From: Corynebacterium pollutisoli
GTDB lineage: Bacteria > Actinomycetota > Actinomycetes > Mycobacteriales > Mycobacteriaceae
Direction of reading: 5' to 3'
Assembly (NCBI RefSeq): GCF_900177745.1
Contig: NZ_FXAR01000008.1
Span: 1 to 64,000 of the forward strand
Length of the DNA stretch: 64,000 nucleotides
Below are positions 47,121 to 56,179 of this stretch, in pieces (positions within the stretch are counted from its first letter, which is position 1; each line of letters opens with the position of its first letter). A program made the translations under genes and the position numbers. The notes below the pieces were generated by a model. The model saw nothing but the letters and a program-made list of their open reading frames with translations. It had not been told where the DNA came from and made no database searches.

Positions 47121-48195
47121 TGATGTTCCCGCCGCCCTGCCGCTGCGCGAGGCGGGCCTTCTGCGGTTCGACGACGTACTTCGGGTCGGTCACCGAGTGC
47201 AGGCCGGCCTCGAGCACGCCGAAACGGGTGAGCGCGGAACCCGCGAGCAGTGCCGCCCCGGACAGGGCCGCGCCGACCCGGTGGCGACCGGCGAGCACCG
47301 TGCCCACGCCGCCGGCGATGACGAGGCGCTCCGCCCAGGTGAGCAGCCGCCCGGCGGTGCCGTGGTGGTACGGCTCCGCGGACACCTCGTCCAGCTGGGT
47401 GTGCATCGCCTTCGTCACCGCGACGTCGCACACCGCACCCGTGGCGGCGAGCACGCGGGCCGGGCCCGCCTCCTCCACCGGGGTGGTGATCATTGCCAGG
47501 CCACCCGAGGCGGCCGATGCCGAGCTGACGAAGAGGAACGGCAGGTGGTACTTCGCCGCGTTCCACGCCGGGGTGGCCGTGTCGCCGAAGAGCACCGCGG
47601 TGTAGACCGCCAGCGGCGCACCGAGCGAGGCGGCCAGGGCTCCGGCCGCGGGGGCGGCCGCCTGGTGGGTGACCGTGCGGATCGCGTCCGGCAGCGGCAG
47701 GCGACGCCCCGTGAGATCGTCGACCTCGGCGGCGGCGGCGGCGGCGGCGGCCGTCGAGAAGCTGGCGAGCAGCCACGAGCCGACGTTCATCGGCGAGGAG
47801 AGCTTGAACACGCGGAACATGTTGAGCAGCCGCTCCGGGCGGCCCAGGTCCGCGATGAGTGCCAGCGAACCGGCACCGGCGGCGGTGATGGTGGCCAGCC
47901 GCGCGTTACGACGCAGCGTCCTCCGCCCCGTCAGCTGCGCGCCGAAGCCCAGCAGCGAGGAACCGCCGGCCACGCCGCCGAGGAAGAGGTAGACACCGAT
48001 CGGCCACTCCCACGGCGGGGCCTTGACCACCGGCTTGCCGTAGTAGGACTCGAACTGCATGTCCGGGACCATGCGCTCCTCACGGGAACCGTCCATGGCC
48101 CCCGCCCCGGCCCGGCGGCGGCGCTTCTTCCGCCCACCCCCGTCGCGGCGGCGGGGCTCGACCGGGTCGCGGTAGTTGTCGAACTGGTTGCTCAT
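47107..48195 (-). CDS. formate dehydrogenase membrane subunit, NrfD/PsrC family
   Basis: A 362-aa protein with a basic N-terminal tail (RRRDGGGRKKRRRRAG) and about eight to nine helices of the NrfD/polysulfide reductase type (PWEWPIGVYLFLGGVAGGSS). It anchors the dehydrogenase and should pass electrons to menaquinone. The start overlaps the fdhB stop by 4 nt. Actinobacterial Sec-FDHs use this NrfD subunit instead of the cytochrome b subunit FdnI. Confidence 0.85.
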   Translation of the reverse strand: MSNQFDNYRDPVEPRRRDGGGRKKRRRRAGAGAMDGSREERMVPDMQFESYYGKPVVKAPPWEWPIGVYLFLGGVAGGSSLLGFGAQLTGRRTLRRNARLATITAAGAGSLALIADLGRPERLLNMFRVFKLSSPMNVGSWLLASFSTAAAAAAAAEVDDLTGRRLPLPDAIRTVTHQAAAPAAGALAASLGAPLAVYTAVLFGDTATPAWNAAKYHLPFLFVSSASAASGGLAMITTPVEEAGPARVLAATGAVCDVAVTKAMHTQLDEVSAEPYHHGTAGRLLTWAERLVIAGGVGTVLAGRHRVGAALSGAALLAGSALTRFGVLEAGLHSVTDPKYVVEPQKARLAQRQGGGNITTGR

Positions 48196-49190
48196 GCACG
48201 CGCTCCGATCAGGAAGGAACCGACGACGGCCGCGACCATGCCCGCGGCCGCGAGGGCCGCCTTCTTCGCCATCTCGGGCAGGTCCGCGGTGGGCACCCGG
48301 GGATCCGGGGGCAGGCCGTAGACCTCGGGGGCGTCGAGAAGCAGGAAGATCGAGCCGGTGCCACCGACCCCGTCGAGCTCGTTGGCACCGTAGAGGCGCG
48401 CCTCGGTGCGCCCCTGGGCGTGGAGGGTGGCCAGCCGCTCGTGGGCGCGGCGCAACATCTCGTCCCGGTCACCGAACTGGATCGACTCGGTCGGGCAGGC
48501 CTTCTGGCAGGCCGGGGCCAGCCCGTCCATGAGGCGGTCGTAACACAGGGTGCACTTCTGGGCGACGCCGACGTTGCGGGTCGGGGCGTGCACACCCTCG
48601 GTGAAGTCCTCGCCCTCGCGGCTGTTGCGCTTCTGCACGCCGCCGTCCGCGCGGCGCTCGATGACGCCGAAGGGACAACCTGCGACGCACGTGCCGCAGC
48701 CGTTGCACACGTCGTCCTGGACGACGACCGTGCCGAACTCCGTGCGGAACAGCGCACCCGTCGGGCACACGTCGAGGCAGCCGGCGTTCGTGCAGTGCTT
48801 GCACACGTCCGAGGACATGAGCCAGCGGAAGTCCGGGGTGTCCGGGTGCGGCTGCTCCTCCTGCTGCCGGGACGGGTCCCCGATCGTCGGCATGCCCAGG
48901 CCCGTCAGGCGACGGCCCGATTCGCGGGCCTGCTCGATGCGCTCGTGGTCCTGCTCGATGAACGCGACGTGGCGCCACGTGTCCGCGCCGAGGGACCCGG
49001 TGTTGTCGTAGGAGTTGCCCGACAGCTCATAGCCCTCGACCGGGTTGCGGTTCCACTCCTTGCACGCCACCTCGCAGGCCTTGCAGCCGATGCACACGGA
49101 GGTGTCGGTGAAGAAGGCCTTGCGGGTCTCCCGCGCGTAGCCGACGTGGGCCGGGTATTCGGTCACCTGGTTAGTGCTCACGGTGGTCAC
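48192..49190 (-). CDS. formate dehydrogenase iron-sulfur subunit
   Basis: A 332-aa protein with four 4Fe-4S motifs: CIGCKACEVACKEWN, CKHCTNAGCLDVCP, CNGCGTCVAGCP and CTLCYDRL...CQKACP, and a C-terminal hydrophobic helix (about 308-328) that may hold it at the membrane. It relays electrons from the catalytic subunit to the NrfD subunit. It overlaps fdhA by 20 nt and the next gene by 4 nt. Confidence 0.92.
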   Translation of the reverse strand: MTTVSTNQVTEYPAHVGYARETRKAFFTDTSVCIGCKACEVACKEWNRNPVEGYELSGNSYDNTGSLGADTWRHVAFIEQDHERIEQARESGRRLTGLGMPTIGDPSRQQEEQPHPDTPDFRWLMSSDVCKHCTNAGCLDVCPTGALFRTEFGTVVVQDDVCNGCGTCVAGCPFGVIERRADGGVQKRNSREGEDFTEGVHAPTRNVGVAQKCTLCYDRLMDGLAPACQKACPTESIQFGDRDEMLRRAHERLATLHAQGRTEARLYGANELDGVGGTGSIFLLLDAPEVYGLPPDPRVPTADLPEMAKKAALAAAGMVAAVVGSFLIGARA

Positions 49191-52100
49191 TCTCCTTCTC
49201 CAGCTCGCGCAGTTCCTCCGGGTCGGAGACCTTCGTGTTGCCCGACGCCGCCGTCAGGCCCGCCCGGACCTGGTAGAGGCGGACGAGGTCGTCACGCTCC
49301 GCGCCCCGCGGGCGGCGGCCCGCCCGGATGTCACACGCGCCGACCTTGGAGGCCTGGATGGCCACGTTCGGGTCGAGCGTGATGCCCAGCAGATCGTTCG
49401 GACCGTCGCCGGTCACCGGCGCGTAGGGCCCGTTGCCGAAGTGGAACGGCAGTCCGATGTTGTGGTACTCCTGTCCGTTGATCGTCATCGCCGGCATGCG
49501 GTCGGTGACCAGCACGCGCGCCTCGATGACGCCGCGTGGCGAGATGAGCGTCGCCCAGCCGCCGTTCTCCAGCCCCCGCAGCTCGGCGAGCTCCGGGGAG
49601 ACCTCACAGAACAGCTCCGGCTGCAGCTCCGCGAGGAACGGCAGCGCGCGCGTCATTGCGCCGGAGGTGTAGTGCTCGGTGAGGCGGTAGGTGGAGAACG
49701 CGAACGGGTAGACGTCGGAGCCGAACTCGCCTGGCGCCGGGCGCGACAGGTTGTCCGCACCCGGGAACGTCAGGCGCGCCGGCGACTGCTGCTGCCCGTA
49801 GAGCGCATTGCCCACCGGGGACTCGTGCGGCTCGTAGTGCGTGGGCAGCGGGCCGTCGACCATGCCCTTGGGCACGTACAGCCAGCCCTTGCCGTCCGCC
49901 TGCATGATGAAGGCGTCCCTACCGGACAGGGCGGCCGGGCCGACGTCACCCGGCGAGGGCTCGTGGTCCGGACGCAGTCCGACGGGGAAGTCGGGCACGT
50001 CGTCACCCACCCACTTACCCGCGGACTCGTCCCACCAGACGTACTTCTTGCGCTCCGACCAGGGCCGGCCGTCCGGATCCGCAGAGGCGCGGTTGTACAG
50101 CAGGCGACGGTTGAGCGGCCACACCCAGCCCCAGTCCATGGCGAGCTCGTTCTGCTCGGAGCCGGGGCGCTTCTTCGCCGAGTGGTTGACACCGTCGGCG
50201 AAGACACCGGAGTAGATCCAGCAGCCGCCGGAGGTCGAGCCGTCCGCCTTCATCTCGGTGAAGGTGCTGAGCAGCTCGCCGGCCTTCTCCCCGGTGAGGT
50301 GGTAGCCGTTGATCTCCTTGAGCACGGCCTCGGCGTCCGGGTCACCGTGCTCGTCGACCGGGTAGTCCCACGTGATGTTCTTCAGCGGGATGTCGCGCGG
50401 ATCATCCGAATCGGCGATCTTCTCGCGGATGCGCACGCCGAGGTCGTAGAAGAACTGCAGCTCGCTGGTGGAGTCCCCCGGCGGGTGCTTCGCCTGGAAA
50501 CGCCACTGCAGCATGCGCTGCGTCTGGGTGAACGTGCCGGACTTCTCCACGTGGTTGGCAGCCGGCAGGTAGAAGACCTCGGTCTCGATGTCCTCGGTCT
50601 TCAGCTCGCCGGAGAGCACCTCCGGGGAGTCCTTCCAGAACGACGCGGTCTCCATGACCTGGAAGTCACGGACCACCAGCCACTTGAGGTGGGACAGGCC
50701 GAGGCGCTGCAGGCGGCCGTGCGACTGGGCGACGGCCGGGTTCTGGCCGAAGACCAGGTACCCCTCCACCTCGTCGCGGAGCATGGCCTGCAGGGTGTGG
50801 TACGTCGAGTGCGCGCCGGTGAGCTTGGGGATCCAGTTGAAACCCCAGTCGTTCTCCTCCGTCGCGTGCTCGCCGAAGTAGGCCTTGAGCAGGCTGACGG
50901 CGTAGGCGTCACCCTTCTGCCAGAAACCGGCCTGGTTCGGGTTGCTCACCGTCCACAGGTAGTCGTCGAAGGACTGCTCCTCGACGGTCGGCATCGGCAG
51001 ATAACCCGGCAGCAGGTTGAACAGCGTCGGGATGTCGGTGCAGCCCTGGATCGACGCGTGACCGCGCAGCGCCATGATGCCGCCGCCGGGGCGACCCATG
51101 TTGCCCAGCAGCAGCTGGAGGATCGCCGAGGTGCGGATGAACTGCGCGCCCAGGGTGTGCTGGGTCCAGCCCAGCGCGTAGGCGAAGCAGGTCGTGCGCT
51201 CGCGGCCGGAGTTCTGCGTGATTGCGTCGGCGAGGTAGTGGAAGTCCTCGACGGAGATGCCGCAGGTCTCCTCCACCATCTCCGGGGTGTAGCGGGAGTA
51301 GTGGCGGCGCAGGATCTGGAACACCGTGTTCGGGTCCTGCAGCGTCTCGTCCTTCTTGAACTGCCACGTGTCCAGCGGCTGACCGCCGGCCCCGGTCGAC
51401 TGCGCCCACGCCGCGCGCTGGTGCTCCTCCTCCTGGTTGTCGCTCTCCCCCTGCGGGTTGCGGTGGGAGCCGTCGGCACGCTGGTACGCCCAGGTGTCGA
51501 TGTCGTACTGCCCGGTCTCCGGGTCGAAGCCGGAGAACAGGCCGTCGAGGTCCTCGGTGTCCTGGAAGTCCTCGTGGATGAGCGTCGAGGCGTTCGTGTA
51601 GTTGAGGACGTAGTCCCGGAACCACAGATCGTTCTCGATGACATGGCGGATGAGGGCACCGAGCAGCACGACGTCACTGCCGGCACGGATGCCGATGTGA
51701 CGGTCCGCCACGGCGGAGGTGCGCGTGTAGCGCGGGTCGACGTGGATGAGCTTGGCTCCGCGCTTCTTCGCCTCCATCACCCACTGGAATCCCACCGGGT
51801 GAGCCTCGGCCATGTTTGACCCCTGGATGACGATGCAGTCCGCATTCGCCATATCCTGCAGCGGCTGGGTCGCGCCGCCGCGGCCGAACGAGGTTCCTAG
51901 ACTAGGAACCGTGGCGGAGTGTCATATGCGCGCCTGGTTCTCGAGCTGGATCGCGCCGGCGGCGGTGAACAGCTTCTTGATGAGGTAATTCTCCTCGTTG
52001 TCCAGCGTCGCGCCGCCGAGCCCGGCGATACCCATCGTGCGGTTGACGGGGCGGCCCTGCGCGTCGGTGTCCTGCCAGCCGTTGCGGCGGGCCTCGAGGA

Positions 52101-52488
52101 AGCGGTCGGCGATCATGTCCATCGCCTGCTCCGGGTCGAGCTTCTGCCACTCCTTCGCCTTCGGCGCGCGGTAGAGCACCTCGGTCACACGGGTGGAGGA
52201 GTTCACCAGCTGCTCGGAGGCGGAGCCCTTCGGGCACAGACGGCCGCGCGAGATCGGCGAATCCGGGTCGCCCTCGATCTGGATGACCTTCTCGTCCTTG
52301 ACGTAGACGAGCTGGCCGCAGCCGACGGCACAGTAGGGGCACACGCTCTTGACGACGCGGTCCGCCTCGGCGACCCGCGGCTGGAGCTCGGCGCTCTTCC
52401 GTGACTGCGCGTTGCGGTCGCGGCCGAAGGGGTCACCGTCCCGCAGCTGCCGGATGACCGGCCAATTCAGGGGGCTGATTCTGGACAT
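49171..52488 (-). CDS. selenocysteine-containing formate dehydrogenase catalytic subunit
   Basis: A 1105-aa molybdopterin enzyme read through one in-frame UGA at 51924-51922 (residue 189, NQARI-Sec-HSATVPSLG). The 4Fe-4S ligands are C50, C53, C57 and C85 (SVCPYCAVGCG, RLCPKG). After the UGA the frame continues as SFGRGG and MANADCIVIQGSNMAEAHP to the normal C-terminal pterin domain. Family members place Sec at exactly this ARx-U-H site. A SECIS-like hairpin follows 11 nt after the UGA. No Tat signal is visible, so the enzyme is probably cytosolic. TAGGGT lies 6 nt before the ATG at 52488. The selenium machinery lies adjacent. It is not a pseudogene. Confidence 0.93.
51892..51924 (-). promoter_or_regulatory. 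bacterial SECIS element and UGA-Sec codon
   Basis: The Sec UGA (51924-51922) is followed, after 11 nt, by GGTTCCTAG-T-CTAGGAACC (51910-51892), a perfect 9-bp inverted repeat that in practice folds as GGTTCC/GGAACC with an apical TAGTCTA. The E. coli fdhF SECIS also begins 11 nt after UGA and has a GGTT stem and a GU-containing apical loop, from memory. The hairpin lies within the coding frame. Confidence 0.85.
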
Positions 52489-52545
52489 GTCCCCACCCTA
52501 CCAAGTGACGTATACGACACACGGGTTTGTTTTAACATTGTCCGC

Positions 52546-52965
52546 ATGTATCCCCCTCGGTTTCCGGTGGCCGGTTCGATGTCGCTCCTCGAGCACGCCC
52601 GCGCCGGCCTCGACCGGCTCTCCCCCGAGCAGGCGCTCGCCGAGCAGCGCTCCGGTGCCCTGCTCATCGACGTCCGCACGGACACCCACCGCGCCGGCAC
52701 TGCGGGTGTCCCGGGGGCCATCGCCGTGGACCTCACGGTCCTGCCCTGGCGGCTCGACCCCGGGTTCAGCCACCGCATCCCGGAGGCCACGGACTTCGAC
52801 CGCCGCATCATCCTCTTCTGCCGGCACGGCTACTCCTCCTCCCTGGCGGCCTGGAACCTGCGTCAGATGGGTCTGCACCGGGCGACCGACATCGTCGGCG
52901 GTTTCGACGCCTGGGAGGCCGCGGGCCTGCCGCTGCACCACGGCCCGGTCGACGTCCGACCCTGA
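52546..52965 (+). CDS. rhodanese-like domain protein
   Basis: A 139-aa single rhodanese domain; active-site C92 in LFCRHGYSSSLAA, with ALLIDVRTDTHRAG and GGFDAWEAAGLPL. It is divergent from the Sec-FDH gene, 57 nt apart, and TAACAT lies 7 nt before its ATG (leaderless). It could supply persulfide sulfur for molybdopterin sulfuration or selenium for SelD; both are guesses from position. Confidence 0.82.
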   Translation: MYPPRFPVAGSMSLLEHARAGLDRLSPEQALAEQRSGALLIDVRTDTHRAGTAGVPGAIAVDLTVLPWRLDPGFSHRIPEATDFDRRIILFCRHGYSSSLAAWNLRQMGLHRATDIVGGFDAWEAAGLPLHHGPVDVRP

Positions 52966-53010
52966 GGACGCTTTCCCCGGAACGCGTACGGTGGAGGTAC
53001 GGGCACTCCA

Positions 53011-53925
53011 CTGCATGTCACCGTCACGGGGGCCGGGGGTGTCCTCGGCACCCATGTCGTCGCTCAACTGCGGGCCTACGGCGACCGGGTGACCGCGTTG
53101 GCGGACCCGGCGGCCTGCGATGTGCGCGACGCCGCGCAGGTGGCGGAGGCGATCGGCCCATGCGACGACATCGTCCGCCCGGAGGTGCGCGCCGTCAACG
53201 TCGGCGGGACGGCGAACATCATCGACGCCGCGCGCCGACTGAGCGCCCGCCTGGTCTACGTCTCCTCCGTCCACGCACTCACCGAATCCCCGGCCGGGGC
53301 GGTCATGCGGGAGGCCGACAGTTTCGACCCCGACACCGTGGTGGGCGGCTACGCGAAGACGAAGGCGGAGGCCGCCGCGTGGTGCTGGCGGCCGACGATC
53401 TCGAGCGCGTCATCATCCACCCCTCCGGCCTGCTGGGGCCGGGTGATCCGGGGTCGACCAACCTCACCAACCTCGTGCGCCGACTCATGATCGGTGAGCT
53501 CGGCGTGGTGCGACGGCGGGTACGACATGGTCGACGTGCGCGACGTCGCGGCGGCGATCGTCACCGCCTGCCGCACCGGAGACGGCTGCTACCTCACCAC
53601 CGGCGACTACGTCACGCTCCGGCAGATCGGCGGCATCGTCACGGAGCTGGTCGGCCGACGCCGCCCGACGATCCTGCCGACGTGGATCGCCCGGGTCGGT
53701 GCCATCCCGGCGGAGTGGATCGGGAAGGTCTTCGGACGTCCTCCCCTGTTCACCCGCTACGCCCTCCACACACTCGGTTCCGGCAACCGTTTCGACAGCA
53801 CGCGGGCGCGGCGGGAACTGTCGTTCCGGCCGCGCCCGGTGCGGGAGAGTCTCACCGACATGGTGGCTGACCTGCAGGGTCAGACCCGCACCCCCTCCCG
53901 CGATGCCACCCGCAGCGTCGGCTGA
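53011..53925 (+). pseudogene. NAD-dependent epimerase/dehydratase gene, start lost and two frameshifts
   Basis: The reading begins LHVTVTGAGGVLGTHVV with CTG where ATG is expected (53011). A gap is visible between AIGPCDDIVR and PEVRAVNVGG, where a segment of about 10 residues is usual. After AKTKAEAAA the frame shifts to VVLAADDLERVIIHPSG, then shifts again before GGYDMVDVRDVAAAI and runs to 53925. The order of pieces matches an extended SDR (3-beta-HSD-like). Its 3' end overlaps the convergent P-type ATPase by 46 nt. Confidence 0.65.
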
Positions 53926-55721
53926 TCCTCCCGCAGCGTCGGCCGCAGCAGGAGCATCGCGATGGCGATGACCAGCAGCACGGACGCCTCATGGACGAGC
54001 ATGCCGATCGACATGGTCACCCCGCCGGCCAGGACACCGGCGAGCAGCACCGCGACGGTCACCAGGGCGATGGCGATGTTGATCCGCATGGTCCGGACGG
54101 TGCGGCGGGCCAGGCCGAGGGCGTAGGGCAGCCGGGGCAGACGATCGGCCATGAGCGCGATGTCGGCGGTCTCGATGGCGGCCGGCGATCCGGCGGCTCC
54201 CATCGCCACGCCGATGTCGGCGCGGGCCAGGGCCGGGGTGTCGTTGACTCCGTCGCCGACCATGGCGACCACCCGCCCGGCATCCTGCAGTTCGCGGACG
54301 ATGTCGAGCTTGTCCTCGGGCATGAGCTCCGCGCGGACCTCGTCGACGCCGAGCTGGGCGGCGACGTTGTGCGCCACCCGGGAGGCGTCGCCGGTGGCCA
54401 TGACCACCCGCACCCCGCGACGGTGCAGAGCCGCGATCGCGGCGGCGGCGTCGGCACGGACGGTGTCGGCCACGGCCACGATACCCACGGCCTGTCCGTT
54501 GACACCGACCCACATCGCGGTGCGGCCCAGTTCGTTGAGTTCCAGCACCGGGGCCGGGTCCGGCTGCACCTGCAGCAGGGCGGCGGTGCCGACGGTGACG
54601 TCCTGCCCGTCGATCAGGGCGCGGATGCCGTGGCCGGTGACGGGCTCGGCGGCGTCGATAAGCGGGACCTCAAGGCCCCGGTCCTCCGCCCCGCGGATGA
54701 TCGCCTCGGCGAGCGGATGCTCGGACGCGGTCTCGGCGCGGGCGGCAAGCGCCAGCACCTCATCCTGCGACCAGCCGTCGAACGCCAGGACGTCGGTGAG
54801 CTCCGGGCGGCCGTTGGTGAGGGTGCCCGTCTTGTCGACGACCACCGTGTCCACCTTCGCGGCGGTCTCCAGGTACTCGCCGCCCTTGATGAGCACCCCG
54901 TCCTTCGCGGAGCGGCCGATACCGGCGACGATCGACACCGGGATGGAGATCACCAGCGCGCCGGGGCAGCCGATGACCAGCAGCGTCAGCGCCAGTTCGA
55001 TGTCGCGGGTGAGCAGCCCGGCGAGCAGCGCGCCGAGCATGACGCCCGGGGTGTACCAGGCGGAGAAGCGCTCCAGGAAGGTCTGCGTGCGGGCCTTGTC
55101 GTCCTGGGCGTCCTCCACGCGGTGGATGATCTTCGCCAGGGTGGAGTCGGCACCGATGCCGACGGCCTCCACCCGCAGGACGCCGGAGCGCAGCCACGTG
55201 CCGGCGAAGACCTCGGAACCCGCGGCCTTCTCGGCGGGGACGGACTCGCCGGTGATGGTGGCCTCGTCGACGCCGCCGTGACCGGCGATGACGCGCCCGT
55301 CGACCGGCACCTGCTCGCCGTTGCGCACGAGCACGACGTCGCCGGGCTCCAGCTCCCAGATCTCGACGGTGACGGGCTCCCCGTCGCGCAGCAGGGTGGC
55401 GGTCTCGGGGGCGGCTTCGACGAGATCACTCAGCGCCCGACGCGTCCGGTTGAGGGTGGCCTTCTCCAGCGCCTTACCCAGCGCGAAGAGGAAGGTGACG
55501 GCCGCGGACTCCCAGTAGTTGTTGATGAACAGCGCGCCGACCGCGGCCACGACGACGAGCAGATCGATGGAGATGAGGCGGATCCGCAGCGCCTGCCACG
55601 CCGAGACGGCGATGCGCCAGCCGGCGACGAGCGCCGCGGCGATCATGAGCAGATCCACGCCGGTGACGAGCGCCGCGATGATGAGCAGTCCGGAGACTGC
55701 CACGGTTCCCCAGGTTTTCAT
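53880..55721 (-). CDS. heavy-metal P1B-type ATPase, CPG variant
   Basis: A 613-aa pump with the actuator TGES (157-160), phosphorylation D296 (DKTGT), SEHPLA and GDGVNDTPALA motifs. The transmembrane metal motif is C252-P-G rather than the usual CPC, and no N-terminal HMA domain is present; an HMA protein is encoded separately just upstream. The exported ion is unclear. The ATG at 55721 has GAAAGGACC at 7-nt spacing; an upstream ATG at 55751 is less likely. A promoter with an FNR-like dyad lies upstream. Confidence 0.88.
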   Translation of the reverse strand: MKTWGTVAVSGLLIIAALVTGVDLLMIAAALVAGWRIAVSAWQALRIRLISIDLLVVVAAVGALFINNYWESAAVTFLFALGKALEKATLNRTRRALSDLVEAAPETATLLRDGEPVTVEIWELEPGDVVLVRNGEQVPVDGRVIAGHGGVDEATITGESVPAEKAAGSEVFAGTWLRSGVLRVEAVGIGADSTLAKIIHRVEDAQDDKARTQTFLERFSAWYTPGVMLGALLAGLLTRDIELALTLLVIGCPGALVISIPVSIVAGIGRSAKDGVLIKGGEYLETAAKVDTVVVDKTGTLTNGRPELTDVLAFDGWSQDEVLALAARAETASEHPLAEAIIRGAEDRGLEVPLIDAAEPVTGHGIRALIDGQDVTVGTAALLQVQPDPAPVLELNELGRTAMWVGVNGQAVGIVAVADTVRADAAAAIAALHRRGVRVVMATGDASRVAHNVAAQLGVDEVRAELMPEDKLDIVRELQDAGRVVAMVGDGVNDTPALARADIGVAMGAAGSPAAIETADIALMADRLPRLPYALGLARRTVRTMRINIAIALVTVAVLLAGVLAGGVTMSIGMLVHEASVLLVIAIAMLLLRPTLREDQPTLRVASREGVRV

Positions 55722-55782
55722 GGTGATGGTCCTTTCTCGAATTGTTGTCACCAGTGACGTTATGGCGGCCCGCGGGGGACGT

Positions 55783-55800
55783 CCTTGACGTGGATCAAGG
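55783..55800. promoter_or_regulatory. FNR-like dyad upstream of the P1B ATPase
   Basis: CCTTGACGTGGATCAAGG contains TTGAC-N4-ATCAA, one base from the FNR/CRP consensus TTGAT-N4-ATCAA. A minus-strand -10 hexamer TAACGT (55762-55757) puts the inferred start near 55750, so the dyad centre lies at -41.5, the class II activator position. The same arrangement occurs upstream of the HMA gene. Confidence 0.6.
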
Positions 55801-55820
55801 AACGCGGAAATGGCCCCGGC

Positions 55821-55859
55821 AGGGGAAAACCCTCGTTTCCGGCACCGGAAACGAGGGTT
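55821..55859 (-). terminator. rho-independent terminator after the HMA gene
   Basis: On the minus strand AACCCTCGTTTCCGG and CCGGAAACGAGGGTT form a perfect 15-bp stem with a 2-nt loop, followed by TTTTCCCC. It starts 9 nt after the HMA stop and separates this gene from the ATPase promoter. Confidence 0.85.
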
Positions 55860-55868
55860 CGACAGGTC

Positions 55869-56087
55869 CTACACCGCGGATGGCCTGGCGGTGTAGCCGA
55901 CGGCGGCGACGGCGTCGACAAGCTCGCGTACGGAGACCTGCTCCGGGTCGTGCTCGACGAGGATCCGGCCGGAGGAGAACTTCACCTCCGCCTTGTCCAC
56001 CCCGGCGAGGCCGGTGAGCTTCGTCTCGATCTTGTTCACGCACGAGGGGCAGGAGAATTCGTCGGAGCGCAGCGTGGTCTTCTTCAT
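55869..56087 (-). CDS. heavy-metal-associated (CopZ-type) metallochaperone
   Basis: A 72-aa HMA domain with the metal site C13-P-S-C16 (FSCPSCVNKIE) and the usual KVKFSSGRILVEH-like beta strand. It probably hands Cu+ or another soft metal to the P1B ATPase encoded next, which lacks its own HMA. CPSC instead of the common CxxC with Met/Thr makes the ion uncertain. GAAAGGACACC precedes the ATG. It has its own promoter and terminator. Confidence 0.87.
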   Translation of the reverse strand: MKKTTLRSDEFSCPSCVNKIETKLTGLAGVDKAEVKFSSGRILVEHDPEQVSVRELVDAVAAVGYTARPSAV

Positions 56088-56144
56088 GGTGGTGTCCTTT
56101 CTGTATCTGACACCTCTGACGGTAGGGGCCGCGCGCGGGGAGTT

Positions 56145-56162
56145 CCTTGACGCAGATCAAAG
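56145..56162. promoter_or_regulatory. FNR-like dyad upstream of the HMA gene
   Basis: CCTTGACGCAGATCAAAG contains TTGAC-N4-ATCAA. With the minus-strand -10 TACCGT (56124-56119) the inferred start is near 56112, so the centre is again at -41.5. Bases between dyad and -10 (GGGGA, CGCG, GG, TGACG) also match the ATPase promoter, showing a duplicated promoter module. Confidence 0.6.
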
Positions 56163-56179
56163 ATCGCTAGGGTCGGGGT

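Noticed and set aside
49174..51819. 881-codon plus-strand ORF opposite formate dehydrogenase
   Set aside because: Antisense shadow of a conserved enzyme; no motif, no start signal.
51922..52488. fdhA as a nonsense-broken pseudogene or two genes
   Set aside because: The stop is UGA at the known Sec position with a SECIS-like hairpin and a full set of sel genes nearby.
55783..56162. The two TTGAC-N4-ATCAA sites as -35 boxes (TTGAC)
   Set aside because: The TTGAC reads on the plus strand, away from the genes, while the dyad symmetry and equal -41.5 spacing on the minus strand fit an activator site better.
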